Source of the DNA: Halieaceae bacterium
Lineage (GTDB): Bacteria > Pseudomonadota > Gammaproteobacteria > Pseudomonadales > Halieaceae
DNA length: 41,376 bases
Assembly: GCA_026710905.1 (NCBI GenBank)
Contig: JAPOQD010000142.1
Location: forward strand, 1-41,376
Direction: 5' to 3'
In this document: one piece after another, positions 18,105 through 26,787 of the stretch
Layout: each line of letters starts with the position of its first letter
Numbering within the stretch: position 1 is the stretch's first letter
Notes under the pieces: model-generated
What the model saw: the letters and a program-made list of their open reading frames with translations, nothing else
Databases searched by the model: none
What the model was told of the DNA's origin: nothing
Translations under genes and position numbers: made by a program

Positions 18105-18682
18105 CAGCGCTGCGCCAGGGCCTTGGCGATGTTCGGCTCATAAATCCCATCAATCAGGATGAACAGCATGCGGCAATAACGGTCACTGCGATTGGCCCAG
18201 GAGTGGTTGGTGCCGCGCTGCACAACGACGCTTCCCGCCTTCAGCGGCACTTCACAATCGTCAAGCACCAGGCTGATCTCACCGTCTATGACAATGCCGT
18301 AGTCAACGGTTTCGGTTCTGTGCATCATCGGGTGTGGCGAATTGTCATTCATGGTCGACATGGCGGAGTCGCCCATCTCTTCAAAGGCGTCACGCATATG
18401 GCCGGCGCTGTGTTGGAGGGTTTCCCTGTCCTCCGGTGGTATATCGACGAAACGAATGCGGGATCCCTGTTTGGGAGGCGGTATTTGAATGTCGGTCGAT
18501 GTGGGGTCGGGTCCATCGTCGATGACCGCAGGTGAGCCCTGCGTGTTCCAGACCTCGTGGAAAAATACCCCGGGCAAAGTGGATACCTCGGTGACGGCCG
18601 ACAGGCCACCATCGATTGAAACAATCGCCTTGCCGTTCTCATCATGCCCGGTCACGACGCGGTGAATTTCTGGTTTATGCAT
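18104..18682 (-). CDS. Cupin-domain protein
   Basis: This 192-aa protein has a C-terminal cupin core: DYGIVIDGEISLVLDD, then PLKAGSVVVQRGTNHSWANRSDRYCRMLFILID, about residues 125-180. The expected metal-site pattern is only partly kept, with a single clear His in TNHSW. The first 100 residues are polar and not recognised. Relatives often act as small-molecule sensors or enzymes on aromatic or carboxylic compounds. The start at 18682 is supported by AGAGGA upstream. Translational coupling to acetoacetyl-CoA synthetase suggests a shared pathway, but I cannot name the substrate. Confidence 0.72.
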   Translation of the reverse strand: MHKPEIHRVVTGHDENGKAIVSIDGGLSAVTEVSTLPGVFFHEVWNTQGSPAVIDDGPDPTSTDIQIPPPKQGSRIRFVDIPPEDRETLQHSAGHMRDAFEEMGDSAMSTMNDNSPHPMMHRTETVDYGIVIDGEISLVLDDCEVPLKAGSVVVQRGTNHSWANRSDRYCRMLFILIDGIYEPNIAKALAQR

Positions 18683-18774
18683 TGGATTGGTCCTCTTCTG
18701 TTCCTGTTCAAGGAAGCGGGTATTGTGTCGCTGGATTTCTCCACCCGCAAGTTCCAACCGAATTGCGGCTAGCC

Positions 18775-20145
18775 TCAGGCAATTGCCGCCAGCCAGAACG
18801 CCGCCACGGCGATGGTGGCGGAAAACAGCGCGTAGGGAATCTGGGTCAGGGCGTGCTGGTAGGCGTTGCAGCCGCTGGCCTGGGCGCTGAGTACGGTGGA
18901 ATCGCTGTAGAAGCAGGCATGGCTACCGAAGGTGGCCGCCGACAAGGTGGCGCCGATGACCAGGGTGATATCGGCCCCCAGGTTTTGGCTAAGTGAGGTG
19001 ATGATCGGCATCACGATCACAAAAACGCCCCAACTGGAGCCCGTTGCAAAGGACACCACCGCCATGGAAACGAACAGGGCGACCGGCAGGGAGGTGGCGC
19101 TGAGGTAGGGGCCGATGCTGTTGATTACGTAGTCGGACAGGCCCAGTTGATCGTTGATCCCCTTGAGCAGGTAGGCGCATACCACCACCGCCAGTGGTTG
19201 CAGCATGGTTTTGAAGCCCTCCAGCATGGTGTCAAAGCACTGTGCGATGCTCAGACCACGCTGACAAATAATCAGCACCAGGTACACCGCCAGGGTCAGA
19301 TAGATACCCTTCAGAAAATCGAGATCGAAATACCAGGTGGAAGCCACCAACAGCAGCATCATTGCACCGAACTGCCAGCCGCTGGCGGTGCTTGCTCCGG
19401 GCGGCGCTCCGGGCGGCGCATGCGCCGCCCCTACCGTGCCTTCAGCCTCTTTCAGCCCCTGCGCGGATTGCGCTGCCCGGGCTTCCGCTCGCCGCAGCGC
19501 CCCGAACAGGGGGATATGACCCTGAATCACCAGTGGTACCGTGAGGATGGCGAGCCAGGGGTAGAACATATAGGGAATGGCGTCGATATAGGCCCGGATT
19601 CCCGCTCCGTCCGTGACCAGGCCGCCGTCTTCAAGCAGGGCGGCAAAGAATACCGCCCAGGTGGAAACAGGAATGATTACACTGATGGGAGCCGCGGTGG
19701 AATCAACCACATAGGCCAACATTTCACGGGAACTGCGCCAGGAGTCGCAGACCTTGCGCATGGCCGCACCCACCGCCAGCGAGTTCAGGTAGTCGTCAAC
19801 AAACAGGGAAATGCCCAGTACCCAGGTGGCCATCAGCGCCTGGCGGCGGTTCTTGAGCCGTGCGCCAAGCGCGGTGCTGAAGGCGCTGACAGCCCCGGTT
19901 CTGATGAAAAGGGCAATCAAACTGCCCATGAACCCGCAAACCAGGATAATCCAGGCCACGGTCTCGTTCATCATCACCGCCAGAGAATGGTCCGCCAACA
20001 GTCCCAGCGGGTTGTGCGGCGCCAGCATGAAAGCTCCCAGCAGCGAGCCCGCCAGCAGTGATTCAATACTGCGGCGGGACCACAGGGCCAGTATCACTAC
20101 CAGGCCTGTCGGCAGCAGCGCGAGACTTCCGAAGTCAGACATCAA
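18775..20145 (-). CDS. NhaC-type Na+/H+ antiporter
   Basis: This 456-aa integral membrane protein has about eleven hydrophobic segments. Family landmarks include GISLFVDDYLNSLAVGAAMRKVCD, DSTAAPISVIIPVSTWAVFF, SFATGSSWGVFVIVMPI and FGSHACFYSDSTVLSAQASGCN. NhaC-like carriers swap sodium for protons, sometimes with organic acids. The start overlaps the end of the formate dehydrogenase delta gene (stop 20135, start 20145), so it is the last gene of that operon. A cytoplasmic loop (KEAEGTVGAAHAPPGAPPG) is encoded by a GC-rich palindrome and a 12-bp duplication, which looks like a repeat element absorbed into the gene. Coupling to formate oxidation might help handle protons or sodium; that is inference. 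Confidence 0.87.
   Translation of the reverse strand: MMSDFGSLALLPTGLVVILALWSRRSIESLLAGSLLGAFMLAPHNPLGLLADHSLAVMMNETVAWIILVCGFMGSLIALFIRTGAVSAFSTALGARLKNRRQALMATWVLGISLFVDDYLNSLAVGAAMRKVCDSWRSSREMLAYVVDSTAAPISVIIPVSTWAVFFAALLEDGGLVTDGAGIRAYIDAIPYMFYPWLAILTVPLVIQGHIPLFGALRRAEARAAQSAQGLKEAEGTVGAAHAPPGAPPGASTASGWQFGAMMLLLVASTWYFDLDFLKGIYLTLAVYLVLIICQRGLSIAQCFDTMLEGFKTMLQPLAVVVCAYLLKGINDQLGLSDYVINSIGPYLSATSLPVALFVSMAVVSFATGSSWGVFVIVMPIITSLSQNLGADITLVIGATLSAATFGSHACFYSDSTVLSAQASGCNAYQHALTQIPYALFSATIAVAAFWLAAIA
19394..19430. repeat. REP-like palindrome plus 12-bp tandem repeat inside the antiporter gene
   Basis: Positions 19394-19405 and 19406-19417 are identical 12-mers (GCTCCGGGCGGC). Positions 19411-19430 form a perfect 20-bp palindrome with half-site GGGCGGCGCA. 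The stretch is in frame and encodes a Gly/Ala/Pro-rich loop. Short GGCGCATGCGCC-centred palindromes are common interspersed repeats in GC-rich genomes, so this may be a repeat captured in coding DNA. Confidence 0.6.
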
Positions 20146-20353
20146 GTTGCATGACGGCTTTCCGCAGGGCGGGGCTCAGCTCTGCGGAGTGTGCGCTGGC
20201 GTAGTCCCGCAGCGCGGCCTTCATGCGTGGGTCCCAGAACCGATTGAGGTGATCGGCCACCTTGGAGGCGACCACGGTCTGGTCATCGGTATAGGCCATA
20301 TTGGCCGTGATCTGCTCAGCCATCTTCCTGAGCTTGTCGATATTGACGGTCAC
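20135..20353 (-). CDS. fdsD: Formate dehydrogenase delta subunit
   Basis: This 72-aa protein is FdsD-like. It begins MTVNIDKLRKMAEQITANMA and continues VASKVADHLNRFWDPRMK, the recognised signature of the small delta subunit of NAD-dependent formate dehydrogenases. The subunit is thought to help assembly of the complex. It comes 79 bases after the catalytic fdsA gene and overlaps the antiporter start downstream by 11 bases. The length is normal. Confidence 0.88.
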   Translation of the reverse strand: MTVNIDKLRKMAEQITANMAYTDDQTVVASKVADHLNRFWDPRMKAALRDYASAHSAELSPALRKAVMQLDV

Positions 20354-20432
20354 TTGTGTCCTGTCCTGCTGGTTGGCATGGATTCAGAGCCTGCAGCATC
20401 CGCTGCGGCAAGGCGTGCTGAATTCATGCGAA

Positions 20433-23300
20433 TCAGCCGGGCAGGACACTTGGCAACAATTCCTCTTGCTGCTTGGCCTGCTGCTGAAACAATGCCTGCC
20501 AGGCGGAGGGTTGATTGACCGGGTAGGCCTGCACAGCGGTCACCTTGTACTCGGGGCAGTTGGTGGCCCAGTCGGAATTCTCGGTAGTCACCACGTTGGC
20601 GCCGGATTGCGGATGATGAAACGTGGTGTACAGCACACCCGGCTGTACCCGCTCGGTGAGCTCGGCGCGAAGTACGGTTTCACCTGCCCGGCTCTTTACG
20701 CCAACCCAACTACCGTCGGTAATACCACGTACTTCCGCGTCGCTGGGATGGATTTCGATGCGGTCTTCGACATGGTATTGCTGGTTGGGCGTTCGGCGGG
20801 TTTGTGCGCCCACATTGTATTGAGAGAGGACCCGGCCGGTGGTCAACAGCAGGGGATAGCGGCTGTTGCTGCGTTCGTCGGTTTCCACGTAGGGCGTGGG
20901 TACGAACAAGCCCTTGCCCCGTGCGAATTCATCCACATGCATGAAGGTGGTGCCGTTGGGGCTGGTCTCATTGCAGGGCCATTGCAGAGAACCTTGTTGC
21001 TCCAGCCTGGCGTAGCTGACGCCGGCGAAGCTGGGAGTGAGGCGGGCGACTTCATCCATGATCTGGCTGGGATGAGCGTAGTGCATGGGGTATCCCATGG
21101 CAGTTGAAAGCGCGCAGGTAATTTCCCACTCAGCCATACCGGACAGGGGCGGCATCACCTGGCGCACCGGCGAGATACGGCGTTCGGCATTGGTATAGGT
21201 ACCGTCCTTTTCCAGGAAAGAGGAGCCGGGCAGGAAAACGTGGGCAAACTTGGCGGTCTCGTTGAGGAACAGATCCTGCACGATCACGCACTCCATGGCG
21301 CCAAGGGCGGCGTGTACATGCTGGGTGTCTGGGTCGGACTGGGCCAGGTCCTCGCCCTGGATGTACAGGCCCATGAATTCACCATTGATGGCGGCATCAA
21401 ACATGTTGGGAATGCGGTAACCCGGTTGCGGGTCGATAACGACCTGCCAGTCCTGCTCGAATTGCTGGCGGGTTTGCCGGTCCGACAAGTGGCGATAGCC
21501 CGGCAACTCATGGGGAAAGCTGCCCATGTCGCAACTGCCCTGGACATTGTTCTGACCGCGCAGGGGGTTCACCCCGACCCCGGCGCGGCCAAAATTTCCG
21601 GTCGCCATGGCCAGGTTGGCGATGCCCATGACCATAGTGGAGCCCTGGCTGTGTTCGGTAACGCCCAGTCCGTAGTAGATGGCGCCGTTGCCGGCGCCGG
21701 CATACAGGCGCGCCGCGGCGCGAACCTGCTCCGCCGGCACACCGGTAATCCCCTGCATCGCTTCCGGGGAGTTGCGCTCAGCGCTGATAAACTCACGCCA
21801 GGTCCGATAGGCTTCCGTGTCACAACGGCTGGCGACGAAGTCAGTATCTTCCAGCCCCTCGCTAATCACTGTGTGGGAGAGGGCGTTGATCAGCGCCACG
21901 TTGGTTCCCGGCTGCAATTGCAAGTGGAAGTCGGCCCGGGTGTGGGGTGATTCCACCAGATCGATACGGCGTGGGTCGGCCACGATCAGTTTGGCGCCCT
22001 GGCGCAAACGCCGCTTCATCTGTGAGGCAAACACCGGGTGGGCGCTGGTAGGGTTGGCGCCGATCACGATGATGACATCTGCCGCCATCACCGAGTCGAA
22101 GGTCTGGGTGCCGGAAGATTGCCCGAGCGTTGTCTTCAAACCGTAGCCGGTGGGTGAATGGCAGACCCGGGCGCAGGTATCCACGTTGTTGTTGCCAAAA
22201 GCGGTGCGCACCATTTTTTGCACTACGTACACTTCCTCATTGGTACAGCGTGAGGAACTGATGGCGCCGACTGCCTTGGGGCCGTAGTGGTTCTGAATGG
22301 TCTTGAGCCTGGCGGCGGCGTGGGCGATGGCCTGCTCCCAACTCACTGCCTGCCAGGCCTGATCGATGGACTCGCGAATCATGGGTTGTGTGATTCGGTC
22401 CGGGTGGTTGGCATAACCAAAGGCGAAGCGCCCCTTGACACAGGAATGCCCATGATTGGCGTGTCCGTCCCTGTTGGGCACCATGCGCACCAACTGGTCA
22501 CCCTGCATTTCAGCCCGAAAGGAACAGCCCACCCCGCAATAGGCGCAGGTTGTGATCACGGCGCGGTCAGGCTGGCCCAGTTCAATGACGCTTTTTTCGG
22601 TGAGGGTCGCGGTGGGGCAGGCCTTGACGCAGGCGCCGCAGGAAACGCACTCAGAATCAAGGAACGGCTGGTCCTGGCTGGCGGCAATTTTGGAGTCGAA
22701 ACCGCGGCCGTCCACGGTGAGGGCGAAAGTCCCCTGTTGTTCATCACAAGCGCGCACACAGCGGGAGCAGACGATGCAGCGGGACGGGTCGAAACTGAAG
22801 TAGGGTGAACTTGCATCGGTTTCGGCAGCCAGATGATTGGCGCCCTGGTAGCCGTAGCGAACTTCGCGCAGGCCGACCGCGCCGGCGGTATCCTGAAGTT
22901 CGCAATCACCGTTTGCGGGACAGGTGAGGCAATCCAGTGGATGGTCGGAGATATACAGTTCCATCACGTTGCGGCGCAATTCCGCCAGACGCGGGGTTTG
23001 GGTGGCAATGGCCATACCTTCCGCCACCAGGGTGGTGCAGGCAGCGGGGTAGCCGGACCGGCCTTCAATTTCCACCAGGCACAGTCGGCATGAGCCAAAG
23101 GCGCTGAGGTCTTCCACGGCGCACAGTTTGGGAATCTGGCGGCCGGCCAGGGCCGCGGCGCGCAGTACCGAAGTGCCCTCGGGCACGGTGATACGGGCGC
23201 CATCAATGCTGAGGGAGACGCTGTTTTCACTGTCCGCGGGGGGTGTGCCGTAATCATGCTCCCGGCCCACCTGGTAGAAATTATCCATGTTCCCGTTCAT
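20433..23300 (-). CDS. fdsA: NAD-dependent formate dehydrogenase, alpha (catalytic) subunit
   Basis: This 955-aa molybdopterin enzyme oxidises formate to CO2 and passes electrons through iron-sulfur clusters to FdsB. Cluster ligands in order are: N-terminal [2Fe-2S] C60, C71, C74, C88; H120/C124/C127/C133; two four-Cys sets, C175-C185 and C218-C228; and C252, C255, C259, C287 next to the cofactor domain. The Mo/W ligand is C380, followed by H381 (RVCHSPTGYG); it is cysteine, not selenocysteine. A C-terminal molybdopterin-dinucleotide domain ends near VLYTTFHHP...NCPEYKV. The start ATG overlaps the fdsB stop (TGATG). No twin-arginine signal is present, so the complex is cytoplasmic. Confidence 0.96.
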   Translation of the reverse strand: MNGNMDNFYQVGREHDYGTPPADSENSVSLSIDGARITVPEGTSVLRAAALAGRQIPKLCAVEDLSAFGSCRLCLVEIEGRSGYPAACTTLVAEGMAIATQTPRLAELRRNVMELYISDHPLDCLTCPANGDCELQDTAGAVGLREVRYGYQGANHLAAETDASSPYFSFDPSRCIVCSRCVRACDEQQGTFALTVDGRGFDSKIAASQDQPFLDSECVSCGACVKACPTATLTEKSVIELGQPDRAVITTCAYCGVGCSFRAEMQGDQLVRMVPNRDGHANHGHSCVKGRFAFGYANHPDRITQPMIRESIDQAWQAVSWEQAIAHAAARLKTIQNHYGPKAVGAISSSRCTNEEVYVVQKMVRTAFGNNNVDTCARVCHSPTGYGLKTTLGQSSGTQTFDSVMAADVIIVIGANPTSAHPVFASQMKRRLRQGAKLIVADPRRIDLVESPHTRADFHLQLQPGTNVALINALSHTVISEGLEDTDFVASRCDTEAYRTWREFISAERNSPEAMQGITGVPAEQVRAAARLYAGAGNGAIYYGLGVTEHSQGSTMVMGIANLAMATGNFGRAGVGVNPLRGQNNVQGSCDMGSFPHELPGYRHLSDRQTRQQFEQDWQVVIDPQPGYRIPNMFDAAINGEFMGLYIQGEDLAQSDPDTQHVHAALGAMECVIVQDLFLNETAKFAHVFLPGSSFLEKDGTYTNAERRISPVRQVMPPLSGMAEWEITCALSTAMGYPMHYAHPSQIMDEVARLTPSFAGVSYARLEQQGSLQWPCNETSPNGTTFMHVDEFARGKGLFVPTPYVETDERSNSRYPLLLTTGRVLSQYNVGAQTRRTPNQQYHVEDRIEIHPSDAEVRGITDGSWVGVKSRAGETVLRAELTERVQPGVLYTTFHHPQSGANVVTTENSDWATNCPEYKVTAVQAYPVNQPSAWQALFQQQAKQQEELLPSVLPG

Positions 23301-24781
23301 CACAGTTCCTCCGGGAAGTGCTCCATGATGCTCAGCACCGGCGCCGGCGCCATACCGCCCAAGGCGCACAGGGAACCGTCAATCATGGTCTGGCACAAGT
23401 CCTTGAGCAGGATACGGTTGCCCCGAGCATCCTGATTCTCATGGATCCTGTCAATGACTTCCACCGCGCGCACCGCTCCGATGCGGCAGGGAGTGCATTT
23501 TCCGCAGGACTCCTCGGCGCAGAAATGCATGGCGAACCGTGCCATCTGTCCCAGGTCGGCAGTGTCGTCAAAGACCACCAGCCCGCCGTGACCCAGCATC
23601 GCGCCGATGGCCTGGAAGGCTTCGTAGTCCAGTGCCGTGTCAAACTGCTCGGGTGGAATGTAAGCGCCCAAGGGACCGCCGGCCTGAACCGCCTTGATCG
23701 GACGCCCGCTGCGGGTGCCTCCGCCAAAGTCAGTCAGTATCGTTCTCAAACTGGCGCCGAAGGGAATTTCGATCAAACCGCCGCGGCGGATGTTGCCGGC
23801 CAATTGCAGGGTCAGTGTGCCGCGTGAACGGGCGCAGCCCAGCGCCTTGTAGCTCGCGCCCCCCTGCGCCAGGATCTCCGGTACGGCGGCCAGACTCACC
23901 ACGTTGTTGACCAGCGTCGGCTTGCCGAACAAACCCTCAACGGCCGGCAGGGGCGGGCGGTATCGAACCATGCCGCGATTGCCTTCCAGGCTCTCCAGCA
24001 TGGCGGTTTCCTCACCACAGATGTAAGACCCGGCAGCGCGGCGAACCTCCAGCTCGAAGTCCTGCAGGTATCCTGCCCGTGCGGCCAGTGCGATAGCCTG
24101 ATTGAGAGTATCGATGGCCTGGGGATATTCGGAACGGCAGTAGATATATCCCCGGCTGGCGCCGACCGCCAGAGCCCCGATCAGCATACCCTCGATCACC
24201 ACAAACGGGTCGCACTCCATGAGCATGCGGTCGGCGAAGGTGCCGGAGTCGCCCTCGTCGGCATTGCACACCACGTATTTGGTATCCCCGGCGGATTCCA
24301 AAACGGTCCGCCATTTGATACCGGTGGGAAAAGCTGCTCCACCTCGTCCCCTGAGGCCGGAATCGGTCACACAATCAACGATCTGCCGGGGGCTCATGCT
24401 GCGGGCATTGGCCAGCCCCGCAAAGCCCCCATGATGCCGGTACTGGTCCAGGCTCAAGGGTTCGATGATTCCGCAGCGCGCCATGGTGAAGCGCTGCTGG
24501 TTGGCCAGCCAGGGGAGTTCATCTACCGGGCCCACGCACTTTTGATGCTGCTCGTCGAACCCGTCAGCGGTGAAAATCGATGGCACATCGGCGCTTGTCA
24601 CCGGTCCGAAACCGAGCCGCCCGGAATCGGTTTCCACTTCCAGCAGGGGTTCCAGCCAGTACAGGCCGCGCGAACCGTTGCGAATCATCTCCACATCCGC
24701 CGGCAATGCAGTCACGGCGGCGGCCACCTGGTCCGCGCCGAGGGCGCGGGCGCCGGGATCAGAAGGAATATGGATACGAAT
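23300..24781 (-). CDS. fdsB: Formate dehydrogenase beta subunit (NADH/FMN, NuoF-like); start codon unusual
   Basis: FdsB takes electrons from FdsA to NAD+. It has an N-terminal thioredoxin-like part and then the NuoF core: GRGGAAFPTG and NADEGDSGTF (FMN/NADH sites), CGEETAMLESLEG, and the [4Fe-4S] motif ESCGKCTPCR with a later Cys. The coding resemblance runs back to IRIHIPSDPGARALGADQV, the normal FdsB beginning. However, between the in-frame stop upstream and GTG 24727 there is no ATG, GTG or TTG. The best-placed codon is ATT at 24781-24779, right after the fdsG stop (493 aa). If translation starts at GTG 24727 the protein is 475 aa and loses the first strand. A sequencing indel at the junction is also possible. 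Confidence 0.9.
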   Translation of the reverse strand: MRIHIPSDPGARALGADQVAAAVTALPADVEMIRNGSRGLYWLEPLLEVETDSGRLGFGPVTSADVPSIFTADGFDEQHQKCVGPVDELPWLANQQRFTMARCGIIEPLSLDQYRHHGGFAGLANARSMSPRQIVDCVTDSGLRGRGGAAFPTGIKWRTVLESAGDTKYVVCNADEGDSGTFADRMLMECDPFVVIEGMLIGALAVGASRGYIYCRSEYPQAIDTLNQAIALAARAGYLQDFELEVRRAAGSYICGEETAMLESLEGNRGMVRYRPPLPAVEGLFGKPTLVNNVVSLAAVPEILAQGGASYKALGCARSRGTLTLQLAGNIRRGGLIEIPFGASLRTILTDFGGGTRSGRPIKAVQAGGPLGAYIPPEQFDTALDYEAFQAIGAMLGHGGLVVFDDTADLGQMARFAMHFCAEESCGKCTPCRIGAVRAVEVIDRIHENQDARGNRILLKDLCQTMIDGSLCALGGMAPAPVLSIMEHFPEEL

Positions 24782-24783
24782 GC

Positions 24784-25239
24784 TTACTCGGACATCAGTG
24801 CGTCAAAAGCCGCACAACTCACCCGCCCGTGCAGTTGATCATCAATGCACAGCGCCGGGCCGCAGGCGCACAAGCCGAGGCAATACACGGAGCGCAGGCT
24901 GACCGAGCGATCGGTGCTGGTCTCTTCGAAATCAATTCCCAGGGAGTGACGGGCGTGTTCGGCCAAAGCCGCGCCACCCACTGCCTGGCAGGCCTCGGCC
25001 CGACAGATGGATACCACCCGGCGCCCGCACGGTTGTTGGCGAAAATCATGGTAAAAACTGATCACGCCGTGCACCTCGGCGCGTGACAGGTTCAAGACCC
25101 CGGCGACCACGGCTACCGATTCGGAGGGAATGTAACCGAAACGATCCTGAATGGAGTGCAACACAGGCAACAGGGGGCCTTCCAGGTGTTGCAGAGAGCG
25201 GGCGATCTCCTCACTCTCCGTGTTGATGTGGTCAGTCAT
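24784..25239 (-). CDS. fdsG: Formate dehydrogenase gamma subunit (NuoE-like)
   Basis: This 151-aa protein has the thioredoxin-like [2Fe-2S] fold of NuoE. Ligands are C79 and C84 (ICRAEACQAVGG) and C120 and C124 (YCLGLCACGPAL). It transfers electrons in the NAD-linked formate dehydrogenase complex. The helical N-terminus with FGYIPSESVAVVAGVLNLSRAEVHGVISFYHDF is typical. Its ATG overlaps the fdhD stop (ATGA, 25236-25239). Its stop lies immediately before fdsB. Confidence 0.93.
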   Translation of the reverse strand: MTDHINTESEEIARSLQHLEGPLLPVLHSIQDRFGYIPSESVAVVAGVLNLSRAEVHGVISFYHDFRQQPCGRRVVSICRAEACQAVGGAALAEHARHSLGIDFEETSTDRSVSLRSVYCLGLCACGPALCIDDQLHGRVSCAAFDALMSE

Positions 25240-26078
25240 TGCAGTGCGATGCGTTTTTCCCCAGCGTAGATATTGAAGTGGTGGTCCCGCATGAAACCCA
25301 CCAGGGTCAGGTTGTACTCGATAGCGAATTGCACCGCAAGGCTGGAGGGTGCGCCGACCGCCGCGAGTAGCGGCAAACCCGACATCAGTGCTTTCTGCAT
25401 CAGTTCAAAACTGGCCCTACCGCTTACAAACACGCCCAACTTGCGCCGCTGGGACTGCAGCAGCCGGTACCCGCAAACCTTGTCCATGGCGTTGTGCCGG
25501 CCCACATCCTCGCGCAGGCACAAGCTGGCGCCGTTTTCATCAAACAGGGCGGCGGCGTGCAGGCCCCCGGTTTGCCGGAACCAGGTCTGGCTACCGGCCA
25601 GTTCGCCGGTCAAACGATGCAGGGTTCCGGCGCTGATGGTGAAACCGCCGTCAGCGGCGGCCAGGGCGCCGATGGTTTCCAGCGCCTCCAGCGAAGCCTT
25701 GCCGCACACTCCGCAACTGGAACTGGTGTAGAAGTTTCGCTCCAGCCTGCCGATATCGACCTCCACGCCCGGCTTGAGTGTAACCTTGATGACGTTGCTG
25801 TTGTTTCCCTTGAGGGCCTCGGCGCCGCTGTGTTCGCAAGCCTGCACTTGCGCGGCGGACTGGATGATCCCTTCGGCGGCCAGAAAACCGAGCGCCAGTT
25901 CCCGGTCATGCCCCGGGGTACGCATGGTGATGGCGATATTGCGCCGCTCGAGTTGTCCGTCGAGAAAATAATGCAGGCGAATTTCCAGCGGTTCCTCAAC
26001 GGCCAGTTGATCTTGCCGCGGAGTAAGCTCGGCCCGGCTTACGGAAAGAATTTCGGCGGAAATAATGGAATCTGCCAT
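25236..26078 (-). CDS. fdhD: FdhD sulfurtransferase for formate dehydrogenase maturation
   Basis: This 280-aa cytoplasmic protein moves sulfur from a cysteine desulfurase to the molybdenum cofactor of formate dehydrogenase, which is needed for activity. The catalytic CxxC loop is C122-G-V-C125 (SSSCGVCGKASLEAL). Other landmarks are VEEPLEIRLHY near the N-terminus, the TPGHDRELALGFLAAEGII segment, and REDVGRHNAMDKVCG with GRASFELMQKA in the second half. It leads the fds genes and overlaps fdsG by four bases. Its start lies 36 bases after the upstream thioesterase stop. Confidence 0.95.
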   Translation of the reverse strand: MADSIISAEILSVSRAELTPRQDQLAVEEPLEIRLHYFLDGQLERRNIAITMRTPGHDRELALGFLAAEGIIQSAAQVQACEHSGAEALKGNNSNVIKVTLKPGVEVDIGRLERNFYTSSSCGVCGKASLEALETIGALAAADGGFTISAGTLHRLTGELAGSQTWFRQTGGLHAAALFDENGASLCLREDVGRHNAMDKVCGYRLLQSQRRKLGVFVSGRASFELMQKALMSGLPLLAAVGAPSSLAVQFAIEYNLTLVGFMRDHHFNIYAGEKRIALQ

Positions 26079-26114
26079 AGTCGGGCATTCTACCCCATGA
26101 TGGCCGCCTTGAGA

Positions 26115-26594
26115 TTAGCGCCGAATTCCCAGTTTACGGCCCACGCGCGGCGCTGCTTCCTGCGCTTCGGCGCGTTGCCGTTCAATCTCGAAACGAGCCT
26201 GCTGTGCTTCGCTGAACACGGCGCTGCGGCGGGTATCCATGTCCATATACATGGTCAGGCACTCATTGGTGGCGGCGAGGTAGCCCTGTTCAGCGTGGTA
26301 CATGCAGTGAAAATAGTGGATTCGCTTGTGATCGAAGTCCAGCAGCCGGGTGGTGAAGCGTAGTGGTTCGTTGGCGAACACTTCCTTCAGGAAGTCGATG
26401 TTGCTGGCCAGGGTAAAGGTGGAACGGTTTTCCCTGGCATGGTGTTCGCGCCCGATTCCGAGAAAATCAAAATAGCTGTCAGTGCCGACCTCGTCGAAAG
26501 CCACCAGGTAGTAACCCATGTTCATGTGCCCGTTGTAATCGATCCATTCGGGCTTCACGGAACTGTGTACGGTGAACAGCGGGGATTCAGTCAT
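26115..26594 (-). CDS. Hotdog-fold acyl-CoA thioesterase (4HBT type)
   Basis: This 159-aa protein has the 4-hydroxybenzoyl-CoA thioesterase/YbgC-type fold. The active-site segment WIDYNGHMNMGYYL holds D19 and H23. The long helix continues with AFDEVGTDSYFDFLGIG, and the beta-sheet includes LRFTTRLLDFDHKRIHYFHCMYH. The overall look recalls the thioesterases linked to carnitine or betaine breakdown, but the substrate cannot be fixed. It is directly upstream of fdhD on the same strand and divergent from a CoA-transferase. The start at 26594 has GAGG upstream. Confidence 0.8.
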   Translation of the reverse strand: MTESPLFTVHSSVKPEWIDYNGHMNMGYYLVAFDEVGTDSYFDFLGIGREHHARENRSTFTLASNIDFLKEVFANEPLRFTTRLLDFDHKRIHYFHCMYHAEQGYLAATNECLTMYMDMDTRRSAVFSEAQQARFEIERQRAEAQEAAPRVGRKLGIRR

Positions 26595-26787
26595 GTGGTA
26601 GAGCCTCACCAAGAGAACAGGAGCCTTGAATTGCGCTTTCGCCTCAGAGAAAACAGGAGACCCTGCTTATCTGTCAACCACCCTGGCGCGCTTATGGCTC
26701 CCTGTGCGCGCTGCCAGGAATACATCTTTTCGGCTGGTCAGTTACAATTCCGGCAGGTTCCCAACCACTGTAAACGGAGTATCGCTT

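Noticed and set aside
19147-20061. 304-codon plus-strand frame opposite the antiporter
   Set aside because: It is antisense to the membrane protein gene, rich in His/Arg/Gln and without motifs.
20301-21107. 268-codon frame opposite fdsA
   Set aside because: High GC keeps antisense frames open; fdsA cofactor motifs show the true strand.
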